Shown here: piece after piece, positions 10,082-19,427 of the stretch
How the letters are laid out: every line of letters starts with the position of its first letter
Numbering within the stretch: position 1 is the first letter of the stretch
Assembly: GCF_000744825.1 (NCBI RefSeq)
Contig: NZ_JQMR01000001.1
Span: 1,358,501 to 1,422,500, forward strand
Direction of reading: 5' to 3'
Source of the DNA: Carnobacterium mobile DSM 4848
GTDB taxonomy: Bacteria > Bacillota > Bacilli > Lactobacillales > Carnobacteriaceae
Length of the DNA stretch: 64,000 nucleotides
Program-made: the position numbers and the translations under genes
Notes under the pieces: generated by a model
The model's input: only the letters and a program-made list of their open reading frames with translations
Told to the model about the DNA's origin: nothing
The model's database searches: none

Positions 10082-10097
10082 TTGTGAACATTCACAA
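10082..10097. promoter_or_regulatory. Rex-like operator with short spacing
   Basis: TTGTGAACATTCACAA is a perfect inverted repeat of Rex half-sites. The classic site is TTGTGAA-N4-TTCACAA (18 bp); here the spacer is only 2 bp. A further half-site, TTGTGAA, follows at 10105-10111. It lies upstream of the ABC-F gene. Confidence 0.55.
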
Positions 10098-10208
10098 TAT
10101 AAGATTGTGAAATCTCTGCTTTTTTTCTGACAAGATTGCTTAGAACAATATCAGAATGACAGCTTATATGCTAAACTAGAAGAGAGAATAATGAAATGAG
10201 GAAATAAG

Positions 10209-12164
10209 ATGATTTTATTACAAGTTCAGCATGTCGCGCGCTATTTTGGAGCAGATGTGCTTTTTGAAAACATTTATTTAGAAATACAAGAAAATGCTAG
10301 AATAGCTTTAGTAGGACGCAACGGTGCTGGAAAATCTACTTTATTAAAAATGATTGCAGATGTTGAACAGCCAGACGCAGGTCAGATTATTAAAAGTAAA
10401 AACGTGACGATTGGATACCTGGCACAAAATACCGGCCTAGACTCTGCCAGTTCTATTTGGGATGAAATGTTAAAAGTCTTTGAACCGGTGATCCAATTAG
10501 AAAAGGAAATGCGCCAGACAGAGATCCAACTGGGCGACCCAGAGCTGCTGGCAGATGAAACCCTCTATCACAAAACATTAGCCCGTTATGATCAGCTTCA
10601 ACATGATTTTAGAGCAGCCAATGGTTTCGGCTATGAAGCTGAAATTCGTTCTGTTTTACATGGTTTTCGTTTTTATGAAGAAGATTATGCAAAAGACATT
10701 CGCCAGTTATCTGGAGGCCAAAAAACTCGATTAGCTTTGGCTAAACTATTATTAGAAAAAAGAGATTTATTGATTTTAGATGAGCCGACTAACCATTTAG
10801 ATATCGAAACGTTAAATTGGCTTGAAAACTATTTGCAACTTTATCATGGAGCGTTATTGATCGTTTCTCATGACCGGTACTTTTTAGACAAAGTCGTTAA
10901 TGAAGTTTATGAAATCAGCCGACAGAAAATAACCCATTATAAAGGCAATTATTCCAAATATTTAACTCTAAAAGCTGCACAACTGGAACAAGAATGGAAA
11001 GAATATGAGAAACAACAAACAGAAATTGCTAAATTAGAAGATTTTGTTAACCGTAATTTAGTCAGGGCTTCTACAACTAAACGTGCCCAGAGCCGTCGAA
11101 AACAATTGGAAAAAATGGATCGGATGGATCGGCCTCAAGGCGATGAAAAATCAGCACACTTTCGTTTTCAAACCAATAAAGAAAGCGGAAATGTGGTCTT
11201 AACTTTAACGGATGGTGCTATTGGATACAAAGAACACATTTTATCTGCCCCCATTGAATTAGAGATTCGAAAATATGATTCAATTGCGTTGGTTGGTCCA
11301 AATGGAATTGGAAAATCTACTTTGTTAAAGTCTTTGATTGGTGATTTGCCTTTAATTCATGGCAACGAGCAGCTAGGAGCTAATGTTGATTTAGGGTATT
11401 ATGACCAAGAACAAGCAAACCTCAATTCTAAAAAATCGGTGCTCAATGAATTATGGGACGAGCATCCCACTACACCTGAAAAAGATATCCGCAGTATTTT
11501 GGGTAGTTTTTTATTTACAGGCGATGATGTAGAAAAAAGTGTTTCCAGCCTAAGCGGAGGCGAAAAAGCGCGATTAGCTTTAGCTAAATTATCCTTGCAC
11601 CGTGATAATTTTCTAGTATTGGATGAACCGACTAACCATTTGGATATCGACAGTAAGGAAGTCTTGGAAAATGCGTTGATTGATTTTGACGGTACCCTTT
11701 TATTCGTTTCTCATGACCGTTATTTTATTAACCGTTTAGCTACAGCGGTAGTCGAATTATCTGAAGAAGGAAGTACCCTTTACCTAGGGGATTATGATTA
11801 TTATATTGAGAAAAAAGCACAGCAAGAAGAATTGCAACAGCTAGCAGAAGCGGCCGAACAAGACAAACAAATTGGCAGAAACGCCTCTTTAACAAACAAA
11901 AACCATCGGGAAATAAATAAAGAGACGCAAAAAAAAGTTCGTCAATTAAGCAGAAGAATCGAAGCACTTGAAAGTGAAATGTCTGAATTGGAACAAGCGA
12001 TCGAAGCGATTGAACTTCAATTGACCGAACCTGAAGTTTTTGGAGATCATATCCAGGTTCAAGAACTCAATGGAAAATTGACGGATCTCCAAACAAGAAA
12101 TGAACAGCTCTTAACGGAATGGGAAGAAAAAAGCATCGAACTAGAAGAACTTGATGAGCAATAA
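10209..12164 (+). CDS. ABC-F family ATPase (YdiF-like)
   Basis: This is a soluble protein with two ABC domains and no membrane part. Domain 1 has Walker A GRNGAGKST (near residue 37), signature LSGGQ and Walker B LLILDEPTNHLD. Domain 2 has GPNGIGKST (near residue 365), LSGGEK and FLVLDEPTNHLD. A charged inter-domain linker (about residues 250-320) and a C-terminal coiled coil (about 560-651) complete the ABC-F layout. ABC-F proteins act on ribosomes; at 651 residues with a C-terminal coiled coil it matches B. subtilis YdiF. A GAGG site precedes the ATG. Nothing indicates antibiotic-resistance specificity. Confidence 0.9.
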   Translation: MILLQVQHVARYFGADVLFENIYLEIQENARIALVGRNGAGKSTLLKMIADVEQPDAGQIIKSKNVTIGYLAQNTGLDSASSIWDEMLKVFEPVIQLEKEMRQTEIQLGDPELLADETLYHKTLARYDQLQHDFRAANGFGYEAEIRSVLHGFRFYEEDYAKDIRQLSGGQKTRLALAKLLLEKRDLLILDEPTNHLDIETLNWLENYLQLYHGALLIVSHDRYFLDKVVNEVYEISRQKITHYKGNYSKYLTLKAAQLEQEWKEYEKQQTEIAKLEDFVNRNLVRASTTKRAQSRRKQLEKMDRMDRPQGDEKSAHFRFQTNKESGNVVLTLTDGAIGYKEHILSAPIELEIRKYDSIALVGPNGIGKSTLLKSLIGDLPLIHGNEQLGANVDLGYYDQEQANLNSKKSVLNELWDEHPTTPEKDIRSILGSFLFTGDDVEKSVSSLSGGEKARLALAKLSLHRDNFLVLDEPTNHLDIDSKEVLENALIDFDGTLLFVSHDRYFINRLATAVVELSEEGSTLYLGDYDYYIEKKAQQEELQQLAEAAEQDKQIGRNASLTNKNHREINKETQKKVRQLSRRIEALESEMSELEQAIEAIELQLTEPEVFGDHIQVQELNGKLTDLQTRNEQLLTEWEEKSIELEELDEQ

Positions 12165-12427
12165 GGGAGTGAGACAAAAAGCGTTTAGACCCGAATCTTC
12201 TATCTCGCATACCGTATCCCTAAGCAGCTAAAGCTGCAAGGGATACGGCAACTGGAACGAATAAGCGCAGTATGGTCACACGACAACCGAGCATTTAATA
12301 GAAGCACTTTAAGCTAGCGCCTAAGTGTATCATGTCTGTACGTAGCTAAAGCTACTACAGGCATGACAAAGTGGACGTCGGGTCTGCTTCTTTGAACACG
12401 TTCTAGAATAAACATTCGGATATGCAA
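12165..12427 (+). other. Multi-branched structured intergenic element
   Basis: There is no gene here, but strong nested complementarity. The outer stem pairs AGACCCGA (12187-12194) with TCGGGTCT (12378-12385). The next pairs CTTCTAT (12197-12203) with ATAGAAG (12298-12304). Hairpin A pairs CCGTATCCCT with AGGGATACGG (12212-12248), with an inner AGCAGCT/AGCTGC stem. A small hairpin pairs CACTT with AAGTG. Hairpin B spans 12330-12366 and ends in TAGCTAAAGCTA. A terminator follows at 12428. It opens with GGGAGTGAGACAAAAA, a start I associate with dispersed intergenic repeats of related Firmicutes. It may be a structured RNA or a repeat element. Confidence 0.55.
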
Positions 12428-12455
12428 AGAGGTTGAGACTTTTGTCTCAACCTCT
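12428..12455. terminator. Bidirectional terminator
   Basis: AGAGGTTGAGAC and GTCTCAACCTCT form a perfect 12-bp stem with a TTTT loop, between the convergent ABC-F and tsaD genes. T tracts are short on both sides. Confidence 0.75.
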
Positions 12456-12481
12456 ACTGCTTATTTTTATGGGAATTTTCT

Positions 12482-13528
12482 TTATTTGTTCACTATCTGC
12501 TCTTCAAAACTATCAAAAGTTAAACCAGGCTGTGCATTCAAGTCATAACCGGCAAATTGTTGCCGATTGTACTCTACGTAAGCAGCTGCACCAATCATAG
12601 CAGCATTGTCCCCGCAAAGCGACAATGGAGGGATCAAAAGCTCAACATCAGGCAGTTCTTGCTTCATTGTTGTGATCAATTCTTCTCGCAATCCTTGATT
12701 GGCCGCTACTCCTCCAGCCAAAACCAACTGTTTGACTCCTAACTCTTTTGCAGCACGTATTGTTTTTTTGACTAACACTTCAATTACACTTGCTTGAAAA
12801 CTAGCTGCTAAATCATTTTTGTCTACTTCTTCATTTTTTTGAGCGGTATTATGAACCAAATTGATAAACGCACTTTTTAACCCGCTAAAACTAAAATCGT
12901 AATTATCTTCTTTCAACATAGCCCGCGGAAAATGGTACGAATCTTTTCCTTGATGAGCCATTTCGTCGATCCGCTTACCGCCTGGGTAAGGCAAACCTAA
13001 GACTCGTCCAATTTTATCATAAGCTTCTCCGGCAGCATCGTCTCGTGTTTCTCCAATAATCTTGAAATCTCCATCTTTTTCCATGTACACTAATTCAGTG
13101 TGTCCGCCACTGACGACTAAAGCTAGTAACGGAAAAACTAATGGCTGAATCAACCGATTAGCGTAGATATGTCCTGCCATATGATTAACGGCGATCAAAG
13201 GCAAGTCATGAGCATAAGCCAATGCCTTAGCCGCATTAACGCCGATCAATAAAGCTCCTACTAATCCCGGTCCATACGTTACAGCAACTGCTGATAAGTC
13301 TTTGTAAGAAACACTTGCTTCTTCCATAGCTTCTTCAATACACTGAGTGATTTGTTCAACATGGTGCCGACTCGCGATTTCCGGTACGACGCCACCAAAA
13401 CGCATGTGGCTTTTAATCTGTGACGCTACAATATTAGACAACATTCGTTCTCCGTTTTCGACGACAGCAACACTCGTTTCATCACAACTCGTTTCAATGG
13501 CTAAAATTAAATTTTGTTCAGGCCTCAT
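12482..13528 (-). CDS. tsaD: tRNA threonylcarbamoyladenosine transferase subunit TsaD
   Basis: TsaD transfers the threonylcarbamoyl group to A37 of ANN-decoding tRNAs, with TsaB and TsaE. The 348-residue protein begins with the ASKHA fold [17 protein letters not shown]. The metal-binding histidines lie in the HMAGHIYAN segment (near residue 116), followed by [11 protein letters not shown] and [14 protein letters not shown]. Length is typical. It is the last gene of the tsaB-GNAT-rimI-tsaD cluster, 26 bp after rimI. Confidence 0.97.
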   Translation of the reverse strand: MRPEQNLILAIETSCDETSVAVVENGERMLSNIVASQIKSHMRFGGVVPEIASRHHVEQITQCIEEAMEEASVSYKDLSAVAVTYGPGLVGALLIGVNAAKALAYAHDLPLIAVNHMAGHIYANRLIQPLVFPLLALVVSGGHTELVYMEKDGDFKIIGETRDDAAGEAYDKIGRVLGLPYPGGKRIDEMAHQGKDSYHFPRAMLKEDNYDFSFSGLKSAFINLVHNTAQKNEEVDKNDLAASFQASVIEVLVKKTIRAAKELGVKQLVLAGGVAANQGLREELITTMKQELPDVELLIPPLSLCGDNAAMIGAAAYVEYNRQQFAGYDLNAQPGLTFDSFEEQIVNK

Positions 13529-13554
13529 GCTTTCACTCTTTCTACTTTACATTT

Positions 13555-14052
13555 TTATTCTTCTTCTGGCTTGATGTATTGCATGACTACCGCATCTTCA
13601 TTTGGATCACGGTAATAGTTTTTGCGTATTGCTACTTCTTTCAAACCAAATTTTTGGTACACTGTCCGCGCCGACTGGTTACTCGCACGGACTTCTAAAA
13701 ACAGCTGTTTCATTCCTTGTTCATCTAAATGCGATAAACAAGCAGCCATTAGACGACTGCCGATTCCTTGTTGTTTAAACAGTTGATTTACACCAAAATT
13801 AGTGATCTCCGCTTCTCCTAAAAAATGACGATAGCCGATAAAACCGATTGCTTTTTCATCTTTGACTGCAAAGCCGTATCCTGCAAGCGAAGTATCCAAA
13901 TCCGTTTGAAAATTGGTTACTGACCAAGGCGAACCATTTGGATAACTTTCTTCTGCTATCTGATACACTCGCTCACTCGTAATAAGTTCTTTTTCTGGAA
14001 AAATAAATTGGATTTTTTCCATTGTCTCATTCGTTAAATCCATGTATATCAC
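13555..14052 (-). CDS. rimI: Ribosomal protein S18 alanine N-acetyltransferase, RimI-like (copy 2)
   Basis: This 165-residue GNAT protein has the acetyl-CoA pyrophosphate loop QLFKQQGIGSRLMAA (near residue 95), the LEVRASNQSARTVYQKFGL stretch and a C-terminal RKNYYRDPNEDAVVM, which are RimI hallmarks. Its start overlaps the upstream GNAT gene by 26 bp. Position next to tsaD and tsaB matches the widespread tsaB-rimI-tsaD cluster. It is the more standard-sized of the two RimI-like proteins here and so the better candidate for the S18 acetylase. Confidence 0.88.
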   Translation of the reverse strand: MIYMDLTNETMEKIQFIFPEKELITSERVYQIAEESYPNGSPWSVTNFQTDLDTSLAGYGFAVKDEKAIGFIGYRHFLGEAEITNFGVNQLFKQQGIGSRLMAACLSHLDEQGMKQLFLEVRASNQSARTVYQKFGLKEVAIRKNYYRDPNEDAVVMQYIKPEEE

Positions 14053-14641
14053 GCTTTCTTAAAATAGGTTTACTCATTTCCAATGCATCTTCATGGTCGC
14101 CAGCATAATAGTCTTTTTTGACTTTCCCCGCCTTAAATCCTAGTTTCCGGTAGAGACTCTGAGCCGTTGTATTTGAAACACGAACTTCTAAACTCAACTG
14201 ATGCATACCTTGTTGTTCTGCCAATTGCTCAATTTCTTTTAACAAATAATAGGCCAGGCCTTTTTGCCGTTCTGTTGGAACTACGGCAAGATTCGTAATA
14301 TGGGCCTCCCCTTCAACAAACCAAGTGCCCACAAAAGCAACCGTTTGGCTTTCAAGACTTGCAATTAAATACAATGCTCGTCTATTGCGTTTGATCTCAT
14401 GTTCTAAAGCAGTTGCGTTCCAAGGGGCGGTTCCATTATAACTTAACTCTTGTATTCGGACAATATCCGGTATATCATCAACTGTTGCAATCCTTACTTC
14501 CACTATCCGTCCATCTTTTAAAGTCTGTTTTACAGCTGATAAGCGGATTATTTCAGCTAAATTCCCATTTGATACCTGCTGTTCTCCTATGCTCCATATT
14601 GATTGCTCAGTCTCCAACCATTCCCTAAATTTTCTCAACAT
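14027..14641 (-). CDS. GNAT acetyltransferase, RimI-like (copy 1, with N-terminal extension)
   Basis: The 204-residue protein has a RimI-type GNAT domain from about residue 45, with VPTERQKGLAYYLLKEI (CoA loop) and LEVRVSNTTAQSLYRKLGF. It ends in VKKDYYAGDHEDALEMSK, so similar to the downstream rimI that a tandem duplication is likely. The first ~45 residues (MLRKFREWLETEQSIWSIGE...) are extra. It overlaps tsaB by 17 bp and rimI by 26 bp, implying translational coupling. Its substrate may differ from S18. Confidence 0.82.
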   Translation of the reverse strand: MLRKFREWLETEQSIWSIGEQQVSNGNLAEIIRLSAVKQTLKDGRIVEVRIATVDDIPDIVRIQELSYNGTAPWNATALEHEIKRNRRALYLIASLESQTVAFVGTWFVEGEAHITNLAVVPTERQKGLAYYLLKEIEQLAEQQGMHQLSLEVRVSNTTAQSLYRKLGFKAGKVKKDYYAGDHEDALEMSKPILRKRDIHGFNE

Positions 14642-15347
14642 ACGATTCCTCCAGCCGATCCGGATGTTCTTTGCGCCAATTTTCCTCCGCTTCTGCCAAT
14701 TTTAAATAATCGGGTGTTAACGTATGGACATCTTCTGGCTTTTTTGTTCTTCCTAACAGTCCTAGCACACTTGCTTTAGACAAATGGTCTTTCAAAGGCG
14801 CAGAAATAACGCGATCGGCCAACTGTTGTTCAAAAGTCGTTACATGTAACAAACGGTCTTCGCCAATCAATTCGATCGTCCCAGTAAATTTGGTTAAGTA
14901 ACTGGCCCATGCTTCAGCTGAAATATGGGTATCTGGTTCAATTTGAACCAATTTCCCAGCTTGCCATTGATATACTCCCGTGTAGATATTTCCGCGACGT
15001 GCATCAAATAATGGTACAAGATAATGCGGAGATTCTTCGCAGTTTCCTGCTAACACGGCTAGACTTGAAACACCTACAATTTCTTTATCCAAAGTCCAGG
15101 CCAATGTTTTCGCAATCGTCACACCAATTCTTAAACCGGTATAAGATCCAGGTCCTTTAGCGACAACTATTCGATCCAATTCGGTCGGTTTCCAACCAGC
15201 TTCTTTCATGATTGTTTCAATTGCTGGCATTAAACGCTGACTGTGATTGCCTTTTACATTCGTAGTAACTTCTCCAATCAATTTGCGGTCTTCTAAAACC
15301 GCCACACTCATTACTTGATTAGAGGAATCAATTGCCAATAGCTTCAT
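14625..15347 (-). CDS. tsaB: t6A synthesis protein TsaB
   Basis: TsaB is the scaffold partner of TsaD in t6A37 tRNA modification. The 240-residue protein starts MKLLAIDSSNQVMSVAVLED, with the conserved KGPGSYTGLRIGVTIAKTLAW block near residues 64-84, and has the ASKHA fold without the metal site. It is the first gene of the four-gene cluster; its stop overlaps the next GNAT start. Confidence 0.95.
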   Translation of the reverse strand: MKLLAIDSSNQVMSVAVLEDRKLIGEVTTNVKGNHSQRLMPAIETIMKEAGWKPTELDRIVVAKGPGSYTGLRIGVTIAKTLAWTLDKEIVGVSSLAVLAGNCEESPHYLVPLFDARRGNIYTGVYQWQAGKLVQIEPDTHISAEAWASYLTKFTGTIELIGEDRLLHVTTFEQQLADRVISAPLKDHLSKASVLGLLGRTKKPEDVHTLTPDYLKLAEAEENWRKEHPDRLEESYVEKI

Positions 15348-15729
15348 TTTTAAACGACTCCGTTCTCTGTAATCTCCAGCTCGTTGCTTTATGTTCTTTA
15401 TTTTAGCACATAATGTTTAAAAGATTAAGCAGGCGAACACTAGCACTCATATAAAATAGAGAAATGCCCTATTTGTTATCATTTAATGTAACTAGTGATT
15501 GCAACAATAGATAACAGACACAATCAGCCAATCGAAAAAACGAGCTCCATTTTTTTATAGGAGTGAATGGTTAAAAGGGTTATCATTTGATTTTTTTTAT
15601 TAAACCAGTTAAGCTTTAAACATAAAAGAAGTTCACACTTTTAACACAAATTTTTTTAAGTTCTTTATGAGTGTTTATACAGTTGTGCGAACCGTTTTTT
15701 AAATAATTATTTATTAGGAGGAAAACAAC
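15348..15729. other. Intergenic region between tsaB and csbD
   Basis: These 382 bp separate divergent genes. They are very A/T-rich and must hold the promoters of tsaB and csbD. I see no convincing -35/-10 pair, no sigma-B-type promoter, no hairpin with a T tract and no coding frame with a ribosome binding site apart from AGGAGG for csbD. Confidence 0.5.
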
Positions 15730-15945
15730 ATGGCAGACAAAGATAACGGTATGAAGGACAAATTAAAAGGTGTCAAAGATAAAGCAGTCGGTGCTGCAAA
15801 AGACGCTTACGGTGACGCCACTAACGACCTAGGCAAGCAAGCTGAAGGTAAAGCCCAAAAAGGCAAAGGCGAAGTAGAGAAAAAAGTAGGCGACGCTAAA
15901 AAAGAAACAAATGATCGTATGGACGACCGTACAGATCGCGCATAA
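15730..15945 (+). CDS. CsbD-family stress protein
   Basis: This is a 71-residue, highly charged, helical protein: KDKLKGVKDKAVGAAKDAYG, then DLGKQAEGKAQKGKGEVEKK. The G-K-A-K-G pattern with Lys/Glu/Asp repeats is the CsbD signature. Relatives are induced by general stress; the biochemical role is unknown. A TTAGGAGGA ribosome binding site stands 8 bases before the ATG and a terminator follows at once, so it is monocistronic and probably well expressed. Confidence 0.88.
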   Translation: MADKDNGMKDKLKGVKDKAVGAAKDAYGDATNDLGKQAEGKAQKGKGEVEKKVGDAKKETNDRMDDRTDRA

Positions 15946-15960
15946 TCATTCGTTTTCCCC

Positions 15961-15991
15961 GAGAGTGCTACTTTTGTAGTGCTCTCTTTTT
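15961..15991 (+). terminator. Terminator of csbD
   Basis: GAGAGTGCTAC and GTAGTGCTCTC pair (two G-T wobbles) around a TTTT loop, followed by six T residues, 15 bp after the stop codon. Confidence 0.88.
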
Positions 15992-16140
15992 CGCTCAGTA
16001 ATTAGCTAAATGATTAATAAAAACTTGAAACAACAGCAGTAATAAGAAAGCTAGACTGCCGATTTGTTTATTTACAATAAACTTAATTTTTATCTACTTA
16101 CAGTGTCATTGAATCTATTTTTGATAGGAGGAAATGAGTG

Positions 16141-16881
16141 ATGGCTCGTATTTTAATTACAGGCGCAACTGGAACGATTGGAAAAGTAATCACACAACAT
16201 TTAAAAAAACAGCATGAGCTTACTTTAGTTGATATTCACTTTGACGATGTTGATAAGCAATTACTGGAAGGAACCAAAACAAAAGATTTAGATTTATCGC
16301 TCGAAGAAAATTGGGAAGGCTTACTTGATGGCATAGAGTATGTTTTGCATTTAGCCGGTGATCCTAGTCCAGATGCAGAATTTTATGGATCGTTACTCGA
16401 TTTAAACTACAAAATTCCTTACAATTTATTTCATCAGGCAACTCTAGATTCTGTGCATATAAAACGGATCATTTTCGCCAGTTCCATCCATGCAGTGGAT
16501 GCTTATCCTGCAAATGTACAAGTCCACGTCAATCAACCTGTTCGTCCTGCTGATTTATACGGAGTCTCTAAAGCGTATGTAGAAGCTTTAGCCAGTTATT
16601 ATGCTTTTACGAAAGGACAAGAAACTATCGGTATTCGTATTGGAGATTTTAAAGAAAGTGGCAAACCTGCACCAAATACTGGACCTGACGGCTTGGCTAA
16701 CTTCTTATCTGCTCGAGATTTTTGTCATCTAATCGACTGTACATTATCTGCTAATCTTCAAGAGCCTTTTTTATTGGTCAACGGAATTTCAAATAATACT
16801 TTTCCACGTCTTGATATTGATCAGGCTCGTGTGGCTGTCGGTTATCAGCCGCAAGATAATGCATTCGAAATGAAAGGTTAA
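16141..16881 (+). CDS. NAD(P)-dependent epimerase/dehydratase-type SDR
   Basis: This is a 246-residue extended short-chain dehydrogenase. It shows the nucleotide-binding GATGTIGK at residues 7-14, the acidic VDIHFDD after strand 2, VLHLAGD, an IIFASSIHAVDAY active-site Ser region and the catalytic YGVSK (near residue 140). The SIHAV/YGVSK arrangement resembles uronate dehydrogenases, but the substrate is not certain. The ATG at 16141 is favoured over the adjacent GTG because AGGAGG (16126-16131) is then 9 bases away. A long hairpin terminator follows. Confidence 0.8.
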   Translation: MARILITGATGTIGKVITQHLKKQHELTLVDIHFDDVDKQLLEGTKTKDLDLSLEENWEGLLDGIEYVLHLAGDPSPDAEFYGSLLDLNYKIPYNLFHQATLDSVHIKRIIFASSIHAVDAYPANVQVHVNQPVRPADLYGVSKAYVEALASYYAFTKGQETIGIRIGDFKESGKPAPNTGPDGLANFLSARDFCHLIDCTLSANLQEPFLLVNGISNNTFPRLDIDQARVAVGYQPQDNAFEMKG

Positions 16882-16935
16882 AATACCGCACGCAATTCTT
16901 CTAAACTATGTTTTGTATGTGTATGTATAAAAAAG

Positions 16936-16993
16936 CAGCCGAATACAAAAAGGAGATTAGACAAAAGTCTCACCTTCTTTTTGTATATGGCTG
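16936..16993. terminator. Long hairpin terminator after the SDR gene
   Basis: CAGCC..ATACAAAAAG.. pairs with ..CTTTTTGTAT..GGCTG over about 27 positions, with an inner AGAC/GTCT stem and an AAAA loop. It immediately precedes the 51-bp repeat array. Confidence 0.7.
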
Positions 16994-16995
16994 TT

Positions 16996-17199
16996 TTCAT
17001 TCGTTTGGGACAAACTTTCCTATTTCCGGTGGTTGTTCGTCCAAAATTCATTCGTTTGGGACAAACTTTCCTGTTTCTGGTGGTTGTTCGTCCAGAGTTC
17101 ATTCGTTCGGGACAAACTTTCCTATTTCCGGTGGTTGTTCGTCCAGAGTTCATTCGTTTGGGACAAACTTTCCTGTTTCTGGTGGTTGTTCGTCCCAGT
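16996..17199. repeat. Tandem array of four 51-bp units
   Basis: The motif TTCATTCG recurs at 16996, 17047, 17098 and 17149, an exact 51-bp period. Each unit contains GGGACAAACTTTCCT and GGTGGTTGTTCGTCC, which can fold back imperfectly. Units alternate: 1 and 3 have CTATTTCCGG, 2 and 4 have CTGTTTCTGG, so a 102-bp unit seems to have duplicated. A degraded fifth copy may begin near 17200. Because 51 is a multiple of three, several frames stay open across the array; these lack ribosome binding sites and look spurious. The array lies between convergent genes. Confidence 0.88.
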
Positions 17200-17268
17200 T
17201 TCTCTCATTCGAGTCAAAATTCGCTATTCGTTCTAGTTATCTTAACTGGCTATGTTTCAAAACGCATT

Positions 17269-18213
17269 TTATTTCGAAAATTGTAAAAAGACTTTTGGGA
17301 TTTTTGTTTTGAATTGCATCAACTCTCCAGAGGTAGGGTGGATAATGGCTAATGTTGTGGCATGCAGTCCTAAGCGTTTTAATGGATTAACAGTAGAGCC
17401 ATACTTTTTGTCTCCTACTACTGGATGGCCTATTTCTTCCATATGAACTCGGATTTGGTTTTTTCGACCAGTTTCCAATTGAACTTCCAATAAAGTAAAC
17501 TCATTATTGGAGCGTATCTTTTTGTAATGCGTTACAGCTTTCTTCCCGCCATTATCGTAAGAAGTGGAAAAGACATGCATAGCTTTATTTTCTGTTAGCC
17601 AAGAAGTGATCGTATTTTCTTCATCACGCACGACTCCTTCAACCAAAGCAGTATAAATTCTTTCTTTTACCATGGTTGTCCAGTTTTCTTGTAATTTAGT
17701 CTTTACTGCTTCGCTTTTTGCAAATAGCATGACACCTGAGGTATCTCTATCTAATCGATGAACAACAAAAATCCGGTTTTTAGGGTGTTCTTTTCTAACA
17801 TAAGTAGTTAGTTGACGATAAGCTGTCAAGTCCTGTTCATTTTTAGAGGCCATAGACAGCATCCCTGCTTCTTTGTTAATAACAATTATAGCCTCATCTT
17901 CATGTAATATACTGATTCCTGTCAACGCTTCTTCTTTGAGTGCTGCTTTATTCGCAACTATAGAGACCGTTTGTCCTGGAAGCAAAGGATGATTATGCTG
18001 TTTAATGTTTTTGCCATCTACCCACACTTGCCCTCTCGTCAAGACAGATTTCACCGAATTTCTACTATTTTTAACCTTTTCTTGTAATAAGAAAGGCAGT
18101 AATTCCGTTGGTTCTTTGACAAGGTAGTCTTTTGTTTTACTATCTTGTTGCTTATGCGTTCTTTCTGACTTTTTACTTTTTTTAATAGTTTCTTTGCTGT
18201 ACTGTTTTCTCAT
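17269..18213 (-). CDS. RluA-family 23S rRNA/tRNA pseudouridine synthase
   Basis: The 314-residue protein converts specific uridines to pseudouridine. It has an N-terminal S4 RNA-binding domain (SRNSVKSVLTRGQVWVDGK, about residues 50-68) and the catalytic motif VHRLDRDTSGVMLFAKS with the active aspartate. The KAVTHYK and LLEVQLETGRKNQIRVHM segments complete the RluA family pattern. Site specificity (RluD-like or other) cannot be read. The ATG at 18213 is preferred over 18222 because AAAGGGG then sits at a proper distance. The first 35 residues are very basic. Confidence 0.9.
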   Translation of the reverse strand: MRKQYSKETIKKSKKSERTHKQQDSKTKDYLVKEPTELLPFLLQEKVKNSRNSVKSVLTRGQVWVDGKNIKQHNHPLLPGQTVSIVANKAALKEEALTGISILHEDEAIIVINKEAGMLSMASKNEQDLTAYRQLTTYVRKEHPKNRIFVVHRLDRDTSGVMLFAKSEAVKTKLQENWTTMVKERIYTALVEGVVRDEENTITSWLTENKAMHVFSTSYDNGGKKAVTHYKKIRSNNEFTLLEVQLETGRKNQIRVHMEEIGHPVVGDKKYGSTVNPLKRLGLHATTLAIIHPTSGELMQFKTKIPKVFLQFSK

Positions 18214-18327
18214 ATTTTTCATTCCCCTTTTTCTAAAGCGTTTAGCTGGTTATTTATTCAAAAGACATTTTATTGGTTCGACTGCTTCCTGCTTCTCTTG
18301 CAGTATAACGGAAAAAGGTAAAAAAAT

Positions 18328-18377
18328 AACCTAAAAACTAAAAATCTCCTTTTTTAGGAGATTCTAGTTTTTAGGTT
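18328..18377. terminator. Terminator after galR (minus strand)
   Basis: AACCTAAAAACTA...TCTCC pairs with GGAGA...TAGTTTTTAGGTT around a T6 loop, between galR and the pseudouridine synthase gene. It ends the gal operon mRNA on the minus strand. Confidence 0.75.
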
Positions 18378-18400
18378 TTTACTTAACTGTGGATAACCTG

Positions 18401-19420
<1,020 letters not shown>

Positions 19421-19427
19421 TTATTCA

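Noticed and set aside
16878-17446. Several open frames on both strands across the 51-bp repeats
   Set aside because: The 51-bp period keeps frames open by chance; no ribosome binding sites, and the peptides are just the translated repeat.
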